Part shown: positions 8,571 to 15,877 of the stretch, piece after piece
How the letters are laid out: each line of letters starts with the position of its first letter
Numbering within the stretch: the stretch's first letter is position 1
NCBI RefSeq assembly: GCF_002257645.1
Contig: NZ_NQMO01000001.1
Span: forward strand, 372,001 to 436,000
Length of the DNA: 64,000 nt
Direction: 5' to 3'
DNA from: Paenibacillus sp. XY044
Lineage (GTDB): Bacteria > Bacillota > Bacilli > Paenibacillales > Paenibacillaceae
Made by a program: the position numbers and the translations under genes
Notes under the pieces: generated by a model
Told to the model about the DNA's origin: nothing
What the model saw: the letters and a program-made list of their open reading frames with translations, nothing else
Database searches by the model: none

Positions 8571-8586
8571 ATCTTAATATTAAGAA
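8571..8586. promoter_or_regulatory. Palindromic operator (copy 2) next to the DoxX ribosome site
   Basis: ATCTTAATATTAAGAA repeats 15 of 16 bases of the operator 148 bases upstream and keeps a perfect 14-base palindrome (8572-8585). It ends 18 bases before the GGAGG of the DoxX gene, so a bound repressor would block the transcript or a second start site. Confidence 0.65.
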
Positions 8587-8618
8587 AATTAAATTTAAAA
8601 AAATGGAGGATGTTGAAG

Positions 8619-9008
8619 ATGGTTGCATGGGGATTGTTGATTATTCGTTTGGTGATTGGACTTACGTTTGCCGGGCATGGCGCGCAAAAGCTGTTCGGCT
8701 GGTTTGGCGGAGGCGGCTTAAAAGGAACGGCCGGGTGGCTTGCATCGATGAACTTGAAGCCGGCTTTCTTGATCGCGCTTGTTACGGGAATCTTTGAATT
8801 TGCCGGGGGGCTGCTGTTCGCTGCCGGTGTTTGGACTCCGCTTGCGGCGATGATGATCGCTGTAACGATGATCGGCGCCATAGTCACTGTACATGGCAAA
8901 AACGGCTTTTGGGTGACGTCGAACGGATTTGAGTACAATCTGATTTTGATCGCCGCCGTCGTGGGTGTGGCATTGACCGGTCCGGGAGCATACAGCCTGT
9001 TTCAGTAA
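8619..9008 (+). CDS. DoxX family membrane protein (MhqP-like)
   Basis: A 129-residue integral membrane protein with four predicted helices: residues ~3-20, ~45-70, ~72-95 and ~105-125. The family signature FAGHGAQKLFGWFGGGG after helix 1 is clear. DoxX proteins such as MhqP (YdfP) and YfiD of Bacillus are linked to quinone and electrophile stress or thiol redox balance, with no firmly known reaction. ATG 8619 is nine bases behind GGAGG; the ATG at 8610 is too close to the site. Twin MhqR-like palindromes lie upstream and a pirin gene follows, a combination that agrees with a quinone-stress regulon. Confidence 0.88.
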   Translation: MVAWGLLIIRLVIGLTFAGHGAQKLFGWFGGGGLKGTAGWLASMNLKPAFLIALVTGIFEFAGGLLFAAGVWTPLAAMMIAVTMIGAIVTVHGKNGFWVTSNGFEYNLILIAAVVGVALTGPGAYSLFQ

Positions 9009-9086
9009 GGATGGCATAATAGGGAAAGGCATTTGGGCTGTATTGGTTCGGAAGGTATACTCAAGGGAGCTGGATTTTTCGTAATT

Positions 9087-9109
9087 AATATTTTCGCAAG
9101 GAAAATATT
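9087..9109. promoter_or_regulatory. Inverted repeat between the DoxX and pirin genes
   Basis: AATATTTTC and GAAAATATT form a perfect nine-base inverted repeat around GCAAG. No T-run follows, so it fits a protein-binding site or an RNA hairpin in the pirin leader better than a terminator. Confidence 0.4.
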
Positions 9110-9162
9110 CGGATGCTCGTTATTACAGAAAATGAATCAAAACTTGAAAGGATGGGATTCGC

Positions 9163-9939
9163 ATGCATGTACGGCGCTATTTGCCTTCGATGCAAGGCCG
9201 CGGACAATTTGATGGAGGAACAATTACGGAGCAGAAACCGATCGGGTTTCCGGGAGAGGGATCGGTGATTAACCGGATCGGTCCGTTGTTTTACTGGGCA
9301 TGGGCCCACACCCCGGAGGAAGGTCATATTCCTCTTCACCCCCATTTTGGATTTGAAATTATGACGTACGTCATTCAGGGGAAGGCTGAACACGGGGATT
9401 CGCTCGGTACCCGCAGCACGGTTGGTTCCGGCGGTGCACAGCTTATTCAGGCCGGCTCGGGTGTCAGCCATGAGGAGCGGCTGATCGGTCCGGACATGGA
9501 AAGCTTTCAAATCTGGTTTGAGCCGGATCTGAAGGAATCGAATAAACGGAAGCCGGCTTACGAGCAATGGGAGCACGAACAGTTCCCGGTAACGCAAATC
9601 GCCGGGGGAACCGTCAAACAGATCGTGGGCGGAGACGCTCCGCTTAAGCTCAGCGTGGATGCCGGGATGTGGGACGTTCAGCTGGAAGCAGGCGCTTCCT
9701 ATAACCACTTCCTCCGCAAGGGCCGGGCGCTGGCTGCGCTCGCGATTCGGGGCGGTGGCCGCTGGAGCGGTGAGCTTCCTGGCGTCCATGAGGAAACGTT
9801 TGATGCGCGCGATTTTATGCTGCTGAGCACCGATCATGACGAAGAGATCACGGTACAGGTGCAGGAAGGCCCGCTTCGGTTGCTGCTGATTGAAGTTCCG
9901 GAACGCGTCGATTATGCGCTGCTCCCGAAACGCTTTTAA
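9163..9939 (+). CDS. Pirin family protein
   Basis: A 258-residue bicupin. The N-terminal cupin keeps the metal ligands of pirins: HPHFGFE (two His, about residues 59 and 61) and, about 45 residues later, GVSHEE (His and Glu). The second cupin starts near residue 150. Bacterial pirins are non-haem iron proteins; some act as quercetin 2,3-dioxygenase in vitro and others behave as redox-dependent regulators. The ribosome site GAAAGGATGGG lies ahead of ATG 9163. Its position behind the DoxX gene suggests a shared role in the response to quinones or phenolics. A terminator follows. Confidence 0.9.
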   Translation: MHVRRYLPSMQGRGQFDGGTITEQKPIGFPGEGSVINRIGPLFYWAWAHTPEEGHIPLHPHFGFEIMTYVIQGKAEHGDSLGTRSTVGSGGAQLIQAGSGVSHEERLIGPDMESFQIWFEPDLKESNKRKPAYEQWEHEQFPVTQIAGGTVKQIVGGDAPLKLSVDAGMWDVQLEAGASYNHFLRKGRALAALAIRGGGRWSGELPGVHEETFDARDFMLLSTDHDEEITVQVQEGPLRLLLIEVPERVDYALLPKRF

Positions 9940-9987
9940 TGATGTGGTTCGGGCGCGATCCTGAGCCTGGCTGTATGGGTTTGGATC

Positions 9988-10030
9988 AAAGAACGCTTTG
10001 CCAATTCTTTCTGGCGGGCGTTCTTTTTTT
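9988..10030 (+). terminator. Rho-independent terminator after the pirin gene
   Basis: AAAGAACGC pairs with GCGTTCTTT, with an inner TTGCCA/TGGCGG part-stem, followed by T9. Confidence 0.85.
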
Positions 10031-10168
10031 CGTTTAGGATGGAAAAGGGTAAAGTAAAGAAAATGAAACGGAACATGTGATTTTTGAATGATTCATCCGC
10101 TTGGCTCCATACACAAATTCTGCATGATCATCCAGGAACGTCATCACTTTTCGCACCAGGAGGAAGGT

Positions 10169-11332
10169 ATGTCAAAGAAAGCTAGGATACAGGAAATTGA
10201 ACTGCTGCGCGGGATGGCCTTTTTGGCTGTGGCCCTGCAGCATGCGATCGCCCACTACTCCGTGGTCGGCGGGGTGAGAATGGAGGACGGCGTCATCATG
10301 ACACTGCTGCTGATGGCGGCGAAGTTCGCGGTACCCGTTTTTATTTTCATCACCGGGATGGTGCTGTTCTATAATTACGACGGGCCGCTGAGATACGGCA
10401 CTTTTATACGGAAAAGGTTCAGTGATGTTCTGGTTCCCTACATATTGTGGTCGGCCGTTTATTTCGGCATCAGTCAGCATTGGAACCTCGGGTCACCAGC
10501 GCAATGGGGAAAATGGGCGATGATGCTCTTCACGGGCAAAAACAGTTATCATTTATGGTATGTGGTCATGATCGTGCAATTTTATATCCTGTTCCCTGTG
10601 TTCCGCATGCTGATCCGCCGGATGATGAAGGCTGCTCCGCACCGATTGTGGATGATCCTGTTGGTGCTCAGCGGGTTGGCTTATCTGGTGCTGTTGTACT
10701 TCCGGCCGGAAATCGGGGCGCTGCTGGCGAAAGCGGATATTCCGTTTCTGACTCCGTTTTTTAACGCTTACGCCGATCGCAACTTCGTCTATTTCACGTT
10801 TTATTTTATCCTTGGGGCAGCAGCAGGCATGTTTCCCGAGCGGTGGAGATGGGCCGTGGAAAAAGGCGGAGTGATTTATTTGCCTGTCTTTATGATCCTG
10901 TTTGGATATTATACCTATATCCTGGTTGGCAGCTTTCAAATGTCGGACGGGCTGCAGATCAATTTTAATTTGGTGTCGCTGCTGCGTCCGCTCATTGCCG
11001 TGTTTCTGGTGAGCTCGGTTTTCGTCATATACAGGTTCGCGCTTCAATGGACTCGTCAGGCAGGTCCGCGTGCAGAGAGAGCGATGTCCTTGCTCGGCAA
11101 ATATTCCTACGGCACTTATCTGGCTCATGCTCTCATGCTGCGCTTCACCTATTCCTTCGATGCCTGGTGGTTTGCCGGGTGGAATGTCGCGTTGCGCATG
11201 CTGGTGTCGTTCATTATTTGCGTGGTGCTGTCCTATCTCCTGACCGTGGCTTTGTCTTACCTGCCATTCGGCAAGTGGACGGCAGGGGTCTCTTCCTTAA
11301 GAAAAAGAACAAGCCCGCCAAAGGCGGCCTGA
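10169..11332 (+). CDS. Membrane acyltransferase (acyltransferase 3 family)
   Basis: A 387-residue polytopic protein with about ten predicted membrane helices. The N-terminal QEIELLRGMAFLAVALQHAI carries the R and H characteristic of the acyltransferase 3 fold (usual form LRGxAxxxVVxxH), and SYGTYLAHALMLRF lies near the C-terminus. Such proteins move acetyl, succinyl or other acyl groups onto sugars of extracellular polysaccharide, wall polymers or antibiotics. ATG 10169 is preceded by AGGAGGAAGGT; the earlier ATG at 10088 lacks a site. No glycan cluster is adjacent, so the acceptor is unknown. Confidence 0.88.
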   Translation: MSKKARIQEIELLRGMAFLAVALQHAIAHYSVVGGVRMEDGVIMTLLLMAAKFAVPVFIFITGMVLFYNYDGPLRYGTFIRKRFSDVLVPYILWSAVYFGISQHWNLGSPAQWGKWAMMLFTGKNSYHLWYVVMIVQFYILFPVFRMLIRRMMKAAPHRLWMILLVLSGLAYLVLLYFRPEIGALLAKADIPFLTPFFNAYADRNFVYFTFYFILGAAAGMFPERWRWAVEKGGVIYLPVFMILFGYYTYILVGSFQMSDGLQINFNLVSLLRPLIAVFLVSSVFVIYRFALQWTRQAGPRAERAMSLLGKYSYGTYLAHALMLRFTYSFDAWWFAGWNVALRMLVSFIICVVLSYLLTVALSYLPFGKWTAGVSSLRKRTSPPKAA

Positions 11333-11357
11333 TCCAATCATACGGCATCAGCGATCC

Positions 11358-11391
11358 AGCAACACGAAATGCTCAGCAACACGAAATGCTC
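11358..11391. repeat. 17-base perfect tandem duplication
   Basis: AGCAACACGAAATGCTC occurs twice head to tail (11358-11374 and 11375-11391) just after the acyltransferase stop codon. Confidence 0.9.
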
Positions 11392-11669
11392 GATTTGCCA
11401 AATCTAATCAAAAGCAGCTCATATCATTCCAATCAACAAGCCTTGTGTTTCGCCCGCCCGCGGAGCCTGGGCTTATTCTTTTGCCAACCACCTACTGCTG
11501 TTATTTCAACATATGAAAAATTCATAATAGCAAAAGCACGTTCATGTCTGGCTCCTTTAGCGTAATTCTGCTATGCCCAACGTACTTAGCCCTTGAGATG
11601 CACGTAACAAAAGGGTGCGAACCAAAACGCCCGATTTAGCCAGAGTCACACTGCTTCAGACGATTCCAT

Positions 11670-11720
11670 CTATTACGATATGTACCGTATCAGACTGATC
11701 CCAAAAGTACCTAGATGATG
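11670..11720. promoter_or_regulatory. Possible Ter-like sites upstream of the RTP homologue
   Basis: On the plus strand ATTACGATATGTACCGTAT contains TATGTAC, the core of the Bacillus Ter B-site (CTATGTACYAAAT from memory). About 30 bases downstream the minus strand reads CTAGGTACTTTTGG, a weaker match in the opposite direction. In Bacillus subtilis two opposed Ter sites lie just upstream of rtp. The match is partial, so this is a suggestion from position and core only. Confidence 0.22.
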
Positions 11721-11808
11721 CAGACGGATTCGAACCGATACCCTTCCCAACCGCTACGGATTCATCCAAGTGAAACCTTCATGCTATGCTTTTTGGAAAA
11801 TAGTCGTT

Positions 11809-11814
11809 TATAAT
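11809..11814 (+). promoter_or_regulatory. Probable -10 element of the RTP-like gene
   Basis: A perfect TATAAT 51 bases before the start codon; the -35 region is poor (TATGCT at 11785-11790 with an 18-base spacer). Confidence 0.35.
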
Positions 11815-11865
11815 GGAAGTAAATTGGTTAATGAAGGAAATAGGGAAGAAAGCGAGGAAGCTGGC

Positions 11866-12228
11866 ATGGCCTTTATGATTGCCCAGCGGGCATTTATTAA
11901 AGCTTACCTGATCACGATGGTGGAGCAGCACCGCGGATATGGTTATCAGATGCTGGAAGAACTGAGACAGGAGTTTAAAAGCTATGGCTATTCTCCGCCG
12001 CAGAGCGAAATTTACCGTGCACTGCACGAGTTGGTGCAGGAGGGGATCTTTTACCGGACCAAGCAGCTGAAGGGCAGCGATCCGCGGGTGGATTTCCAGG
12101 AAATCGTACTGTACCATTTTACGGACGACGGCGCCGAGAAGGCCAAGTTGTATAAAAAACAGGTCAAAACCGACCTGGACCGCTGTCTGGGCATTTTGCA
12201 CAAGGCGGTTAACGACAATTACCAATAA
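11866..12228 (+). CDS. rtp: Replication terminator protein (RTP) homologue
   Basis: A 120-residue winged-helix protein. From memory it aligns with Bacillus subtilis RTP (122 residues) over almost its whole length: QRAFIKAYLITMVEQ against QRAFLKLYMITMTEQ, EIYRALHELVQEGI against EVYRSLHELLDDGI, QEIVLYHF against QEVVLYQF, KLYKKQVKTDLDRC against KLYKKQLKVELDRC. The RTP dimer binds Ter sites and arrests replication forks in one direction. GAGGAAG lies seven bases before ATG 11866; the earlier ATG at 11770 has no site. PadR-family regulators share the fold, so a transcriptional role is the alternative, but the identity pattern, including the C-terminal antiparallel helix, favours RTP. Confidence 0.78.
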   Translation: MAFMIAQRAFIKAYLITMVEQHRGYGYQMLEELRQEFKSYGYSPPQSEIYRALHELVQEGIFYRTKQLKGSDPRVDFQEIVLYHFTDDGAEKAKLYKKQVKTDLDRCLGILHKAVNDNYQ

Positions 12229-12256
12229 GACCCGGAAGGGAAGGAGGGCGTAAGGG

Positions 12257-13261
12257 ATGCAGGAGAAGCTGCGTTTTGGGGTTTTAAGTACGGCCAGTAT
12301 CGCAAGAAGCGCTTTTATTCCCGGCGTCCAAGGTGCCAGACGCGCTGAGATTGCTGCGGTGGCCAGCCGGGATTACGCCAAAGCCAAGGATACGGCAGAT
12401 CAGTTTGATATACCGAAGGCGTATGGAACCTACGAGGACCTGCTGAAGGATCCCGACATTGATGCGGTCTATATACCACTTCCCAACCATTTGCATAAAA
12501 AATGGACCATTAAGGCTGCGAGAGCCGGCAAGCACGTGCTGTGCGAGAAGCCGTCTGCGCTCAGCGCGGAAGAAGCTTCCGAAATGGTCGAAGCGTGCAG
12601 GGAAGCGGGGGTGATTTTCTCCGAAGCGTTTATGTACCGCTATCATCCGAAGCATCGCAGGGTCCGGGAAATCATCGAGGAAGGCGAGATCGGCCAGATC
12701 CGTGCCCTTCACGGCTGCTTCACGTACAATCACATCGAAAATAAGGAAAATGTGAGGTACAAAAAATCGATGGGTGGCGGGGCCATCTATGACGTCAGCG
12801 GCTACCCGATTTCGGCTGCGCGCATGATACTCGGCGAGGAGCCGCTGGCCGTGTCGGTTCAGGCGATGTTTTCGGAGGAACATGATCACGTGGACGTCAT
12901 GGCAACCGGCCTGGTGGAGTTTCCAAACGACGTGGGACTGACCTTCGATTGCGGCATGTGGGCGGCACCACGGTGTACGCTGGAGATTGTCGGTTCCCAT
13001 GGACGGTTGGAGCTGCCGGTAGCATTTGGATGGGAGCAAAGCGAGGAACCGGCCCAAATTATCGTCCATATCGGCGATCAGCGGCGGGAAGAGCGATTTG
13101 GTGTAATGAGCCATTTTATGCTGGAAGCTGACGCTTTTGCCGCAGCGGTGTTGGACGGAACGCCGCTTCCTTATTCTCCCGAAGATGCGGTACGGAACAT
13201 GAAGGTCGTGGAAGCGTGCCTGAAGTCGGCCGAGTCGAAAAAGAAGGTCTTTCTGCAATAA
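12257..13261 (+). CDS. Gfo/Idh/MocA family oxidoreductase
   Basis: A 334-residue NAD(P)-dependent dehydrogenase. The N-terminal Rossmann fold begins FGVLSTASIARSAFIPG (an S in place of the usual second G of GxGxxG), and the conserved CEKP lies near residue 96 (HVLCEKPSAL). The C-terminal substrate domain has the usual GGGAIYDVSGYPI. It probably oxidises a sugar, polyol or similar substrate. AAGGAGGGCGTAAGGG precedes the ATG. It lies 28 bases behind the RTP-like gene and could share its transcript, although no functional link is known. Confidence 0.88.
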   Translation: MQEKLRFGVLSTASIARSAFIPGVQGARRAEIAAVASRDYAKAKDTADQFDIPKAYGTYEDLLKDPDIDAVYIPLPNHLHKKWTIKAARAGKHVLCEKPSALSAEEASEMVEACREAGVIFSEAFMYRYHPKHRRVREIIEEGEIGQIRALHGCFTYNHIENKENVRYKKSMGGGAIYDVSGYPISAARMILGEEPLAVSVQAMFSEEHDHVDVMATGLVEFPNDVGLTFDCGMWAAPRCTLEIVGSHGRLELPVAFGWEQSEEPAQIIVHIGDQRREERFGVMSHFMLEADAFAAAVLDGTPLPYSPEDAVRNMKVVEACLKSAESKKKVFLQ

Positions 13262-13310
13262 GCGTTCATTTGCAAGTTCAGAGGGAGGCGAGGTAGCCTC
13301 TGAACAAATG

Positions 13311-13348
13311 AAAGCCCCGGGTTCTCTTAAGGAGAGCCCCGGGGCTTT
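13311..13348. terminator. Bidirectional terminator between the oxidoreductase and yteA
   Basis: AAAGCCCCGGG and CCCCGGGGCTTT with an inner TTCTC/GAGAG stem. A second, weaker hairpin at 13265-13312 (TTCATTTG and TTCAGAGG with their complements) directly precedes it. Confidence 0.85.
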
Positions 13349-13380
13349 GATTCGTGTGTGCCGATGAAATCGGCACAACT

Positions 13381-13950
13381 TTACATGCCTTCATCATAAT
13401 CGGCGACGTCACGCTTGGCGGCCATGGCCGGTGTATTGGACGTGCCGTATTCCTCCACGGATTCCCAAGCATCCGCGTCATCAAAACGGCCGTCATGGCG
13501 CTGACGGTTCTCCCCTGCGCCGGACGGCGGCGGGGTCATCACCTCTTCTTCGACCGGGCGGTCGCTGCTGATGTCCCGATTCGGCGTATGCTCGACACAA
13601 TAGGCGGTATAAGGGATCGCCTGCAGACGCTCGAACGGAATGTCCCGTCTGCATTCCAGGCATTTTCCGTATTCCCCGCGGTCCATGCGCTGAAGGGCGC
13701 TGATGACCTGGTCCAGCTCATCCTGCAGGGTGTCGTTAACGGCCAGATCCCGGCCGCGTTCGAACACTTCCGTGCCTACATCGGCGGGGTGATTATCGTA
13801 AGAGGACAGCTCGCCCGTGGATTCGGTGAGCGAGTCGCCGAGCAGAGCATTGTCCTCGCCATTCGCATGAAAATGGTGTTCCAGCTCCTGTTTGCGTTCC
13901 AGCAGTGCCGCTTTGAGCTCCTGCTTCTGTTCGCTGCTTAAATGACTCAT
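13381..13950 (-). CDS. yteA: YteA-type TraR/DksA zinc-finger protein
   Basis: A 189-residue protein. Residues 1-60 are a charged coiled coil (SSEQKQELKAALLERKQEL). The C4/C3H-type finger follows as KCLECRRDIPFERL then YCVEH (CxxC...CxxH, near residues 95-122), and the tail is acidic and disordered. This is the domain plan of Bacillus YteA, a DksA-like protein associated with sporulation or stress; it may bind RNA polymerase through the secondary channel by analogy with DksA, but that is not shown for YteA. AGAAGGGAG precedes the ATG. It lies 102 bases downstream of the zinc-exporter gene on the same strand. Confidence 0.85.
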   Translation of the reverse strand: MSHLSSEQKQELKAALLERKQELEHHFHANGEDNALLGDSLTESTGELSSYDNHPADVGTEVFERGRDLAVNDTLQDELDQVISALQRMDRGEYGKCLECRRDIPFERLQAIPYTAYCVEHTPNRDISSDRPVEEEVMTPPPSGAGENRQRHDGRFDDADAWESVEEYGTSNTPAMAAKRDVADYDEGM

Positions 13951-14052
13951 GGATAAGACTCCCTTCTGACAGTAGAATAAGGTATCTGTACTCTTTCCTT
14001 ACCCTAAAGGCGCCGGGGACAATCATACCGTTTCTGTTCGTCACTGCGCGGG

Positions 14053-15015
14053 TTAGACGGTATCTACCCCGTCCAGGGCACAGGGGAGATCGCCGATCTC
14101 CAGCTGCAGGGTGACATGACCAATGCCGAATTGCTCGCGCAGCTCGGCGGCTGCCTGCTGCAGAAGATTGTCGCCATTGCAGGGCTCCGTCACCACAAGA
14201 TGGGCTGTCAGCGCCGTTTCCGTAGTGCTCATGCCCCAAATATGCAGGTCATGCATGCTTTTGACCCATGGCAGGGAAGTCAAATAATTCCGGATGGCCG
14301 CAATGTCAGTACCCGGTGGGACGCTGTCTAGGGCCATATTCAGCGAATCTTTCAGCAGCCCCCAGGTGCTGATGCCGATCGCGAGCACGATCAAGAGACT
14401 GACGACCGGGTCGACCCACAGCCAGCCAGTGGCGGAAATGACGATCCCTGCGATGACGACGCCGAGCGATACCCCGGCATCCGCAGCCATATGCAGAAAC
14501 GCGCCCCGGACGTTCAGATCGCCCCGGCGCCCGGAAACGAACAGCAGCGCCGTGAAGGCGTTGATGAGGATGCCGACCGCCGCCACCCAGATGACGTCCA
14601 CCCCGTCGACGGGCTGCGGGTGAATAAGACGGGTGATGGCGCCCCATGCGATAAGCGCGATCGCCGCGAGCAGGAACAGGCCATTGAAGAGGGCCGCGAG
14701 GATGGAGGAGCGCCGGTAACCGTACGTGCGCAGCTCCGTTGCTTTCTTCCGGCTAAGCAGGCTGGCGGCCCAGGCCAATACGAGAGCGAGCACGTCGCTT
14801 AAATTGTGGCCGGCATCGGCCACGAGGGAAAGGGAATGACTGATCAGGCCGTAAGCTGCTTCCAGAATAACAAAAGCCGTGTTGAGCACGATGCCGATCA
14901 GAAAGGCACGGTTATAGTTGGCCGGTCCGTGTGCGTGCGAATGCGAATGCGAGTGTGAATGCGTATGTTGTTGGGCTGATGAATGGGCATGATGGTGATG
15001 ATGACCGTGTGCCAT
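14053..15015 (-). CDS. czcD: CzcD-like cation diffusion facilitator (zinc exporter)
   Basis: A 320-residue cation diffusion facilitator with six predicted helices and a C-terminal cytoplasmic domain. The N-terminal ~35 residues are extremely His-rich (HGHHHHHAHSS and alternating HSHS). The zinc site in helix 2 reads DAGHNLSD (HxxxD) and helix 5 has HMAADAGVS (HxxxD). The pump uses proton antiport to remove Zn(II), and often Co(II) and Cd(II), from the cytosol. AAGGAGG decides the ATG at 15015. Transcription starts from a promoter that carries an ArsR-family operator, so induction by zinc is expected. yteA follows on the same strand. Confidence 0.93.
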   Translation of the reverse strand: MAHGHHHHHAHSSAQQHTHSHSHSHSHAHGPANYNRAFLIGIVLNTAFVILEAAYGLISHSLSLVADAGHNLSDVLALVLAWAASLLSRKKATELRTYGYRRSSILAALFNGLFLLAAIALIAWGAITRLIHPQPVDGVDVIWVAAVGILINAFTALLFVSGRRGDLNVRGAFLHMAADAGVSLGVVIAGIVISATGWLWVDPVVSLLIVLAIGISTWGLLKDSLNMALDSVPPGTDIAAIRNYLTSLPWVKSMHDLHIWGMSTTETALTAHLVVTEPCNGDNLLQQAAAELREQFGIGHVTLQLEIGDLPCALDGVDTV

Positions 15016-15074
15016 GAGTGGCTCCTCCTTTGGATACAAAGCGAAATTGCTTCATGTCTTACATTAATATTAAC

Positions 15075-15120
15075 ATATGAGCATCTATTCATATAATAAC
15101 ACATTCAGCGCTCGTGTCAA
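15075..15120 (-). promoter_or_regulatory. Promoter of czcD with ArsR/CzrA-type operator
   Basis: On the minus strand TTGACA (15115-15120) and TATTAT (15093-15098) are 16 bases apart. ATATGA-N8-TCATAT at 15075-15094 is the imperfect dyad typical of CzrA/SmtB zinc sensors and lies on and just after the -10 element. No arsR-family gene is present in the window, so the repressor must act from elsewhere. Confidence 0.72.
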
Positions 15121-15283
15121 TTTGTGCCATCCCATAGGATGGCCATTTTTCTTTGGAACATTCTCCAAAAAAGCGGGGAACGGTTTTCATCCCCGCCAAG
15201 GATGTGATATAAAAAATATAGGGTGTGGGAGTAAGACAGGACATCCTCCCTTCGCGGGGCTAGAGATTTGGAGGTATTCGTCA

Positions 15284-15661
15284 ATGGATGAACATATGCA
15301 GCGCCGATTGGATAAACAGAAGAAGCTGTTCAAGCAGCTGGGCATTCATCTGGATGCACTTTCCATCCATGAAAAGGTGTTCAGCAACAAGCTCCGGGGT
15401 TACGATCCGGAAGAGGTGGATGCCTACCTGGATGAAGTCATAAGCGATTACGAGCGGTTTTATGCGATCATTTCCGATCTGATGGATAAATGGCAGGAGC
15501 AGCAAATCACGCTGCGCGACTTGAAGGCAGGCTCACGGCCGGAACCGGACCGTTTTGCCATCGATCCGAAGGTGATAGAAGATCTCGTATTGAAAATGGA
15601 GTATAACCTCAGACAGCTCAAAAGCAAGATCAGGCCGGATCCTGACTTTTTCATCGATTAA
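15284..15661 (+). CDS. DivIVA-domain protein (GpsB-like)
   Basis: A 125-residue protein. Residues ~25-62 (ALSIHEKVFSNKLRGYDPEE, then VDAYLDEVISDYERFY) are the DivIVA/GpsB N-terminal domain, which senses membranes or docks cell-wall enzymes; a short coiled coil and a basic/acidic C-terminus follow. GpsB links penicillin-binding proteins to the division site. This is longer than GpsB (about 98 residues) and has a 20-residue N-terminal extension, so it is a GpsB/DivIVA relative rather than an exact orthologue. TGGAGGTATTCGTCA precedes ATG 15284. It is monocistronic, with its own terminator. Confidence 0.85.
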   Translation: MDEHMQRRLDKQKKLFKQLGIHLDALSIHEKVFSNKLRGYDPEEVDAYLDEVISDYERFYAIISDLMDKWQEQQITLRDLKAGSRPEPDRFAIDPKVIEDLVLKMEYNLRQLKSKIRPDPDFFID

Positions 15662-15685
15662 ACCATTACATACAACATAACGGCA

Positions 15686-15740
15686 AAAAGCTCTTCCGAA
15701 TATCATGGACAGAAATCCGGGTTCGGGGGGGCTTTTATTT
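15686..15740 (+). terminator. Rho-independent terminator after the DivIVA-domain gene
   Basis: AAAAGC and CCGAA on the left pair with TTCGG and GCTTTT on the right, followed by ATTTTTG. The central loop is long (about 20 bases). Confidence 0.65.
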
Positions 15741-15877
15741 TTGTGCATCGTTTTTCTATATTCCACTCAAAATGGGCGGTATAAGTGCTCTTTTGCATCT
15801 ATACTCGGTATTCAAGGAAAGTGAGCCATCCCTGTTGAATTCACCACAACCATGCGAATTGTAAAGGAGGGGACCGG

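Larger units (their letters stand above)
8287..8618. other. 332-base intergenic region: divergent promoters and twin operators
   Basis: This region separates the minus-strand coat genes from the DoxX gene. It is AT-rich and holds a TTGACA promoter, two near-identical palindromes (8423-8438 and 8571-8586) and a 20-codon ATG frame at 8455-8517 without ribosome site, which I do not call. The segment between the palindromes has no recognisable gene. Confidence 0.7.
11333..11865. other. 533-base intergenic region upstream of the RTP-like gene
   Basis: No convincing gene on either strand. It contains a 17-base tandem duplication (11358-11391), a degenerate tRNA-3'-end-like stretch on the minus strand (T-loop GGTTCGAATCC at about 11728-11738) and, at 11670-11720, two opposed short stretches that resemble the core of Bacillus Ter sites. 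A TATAAT hexamer lies at 11809-11814. Confidence 0.6.

Noticed and set aside
10553..11128. 191-codon minus-strand frame inside the acyltransferase gene
   Set aside because: Antisense shadow with His/Gln-rich random composition and no start site.
11047..11565. 172-codon plus-strand frame overlapping the end of the acyltransferase gene
   Set aside because: Its first half is a shadow of the acyltransferase frame, it has no ribosome site, and the part beyond 11332 shows no family features.
11728..11738. tRNA gene on the minus strand
   Set aside because: Only a T-loop-like string and a weak acceptor-like pair; no D-arm, anticodon arm or 70-base cloverleaf.
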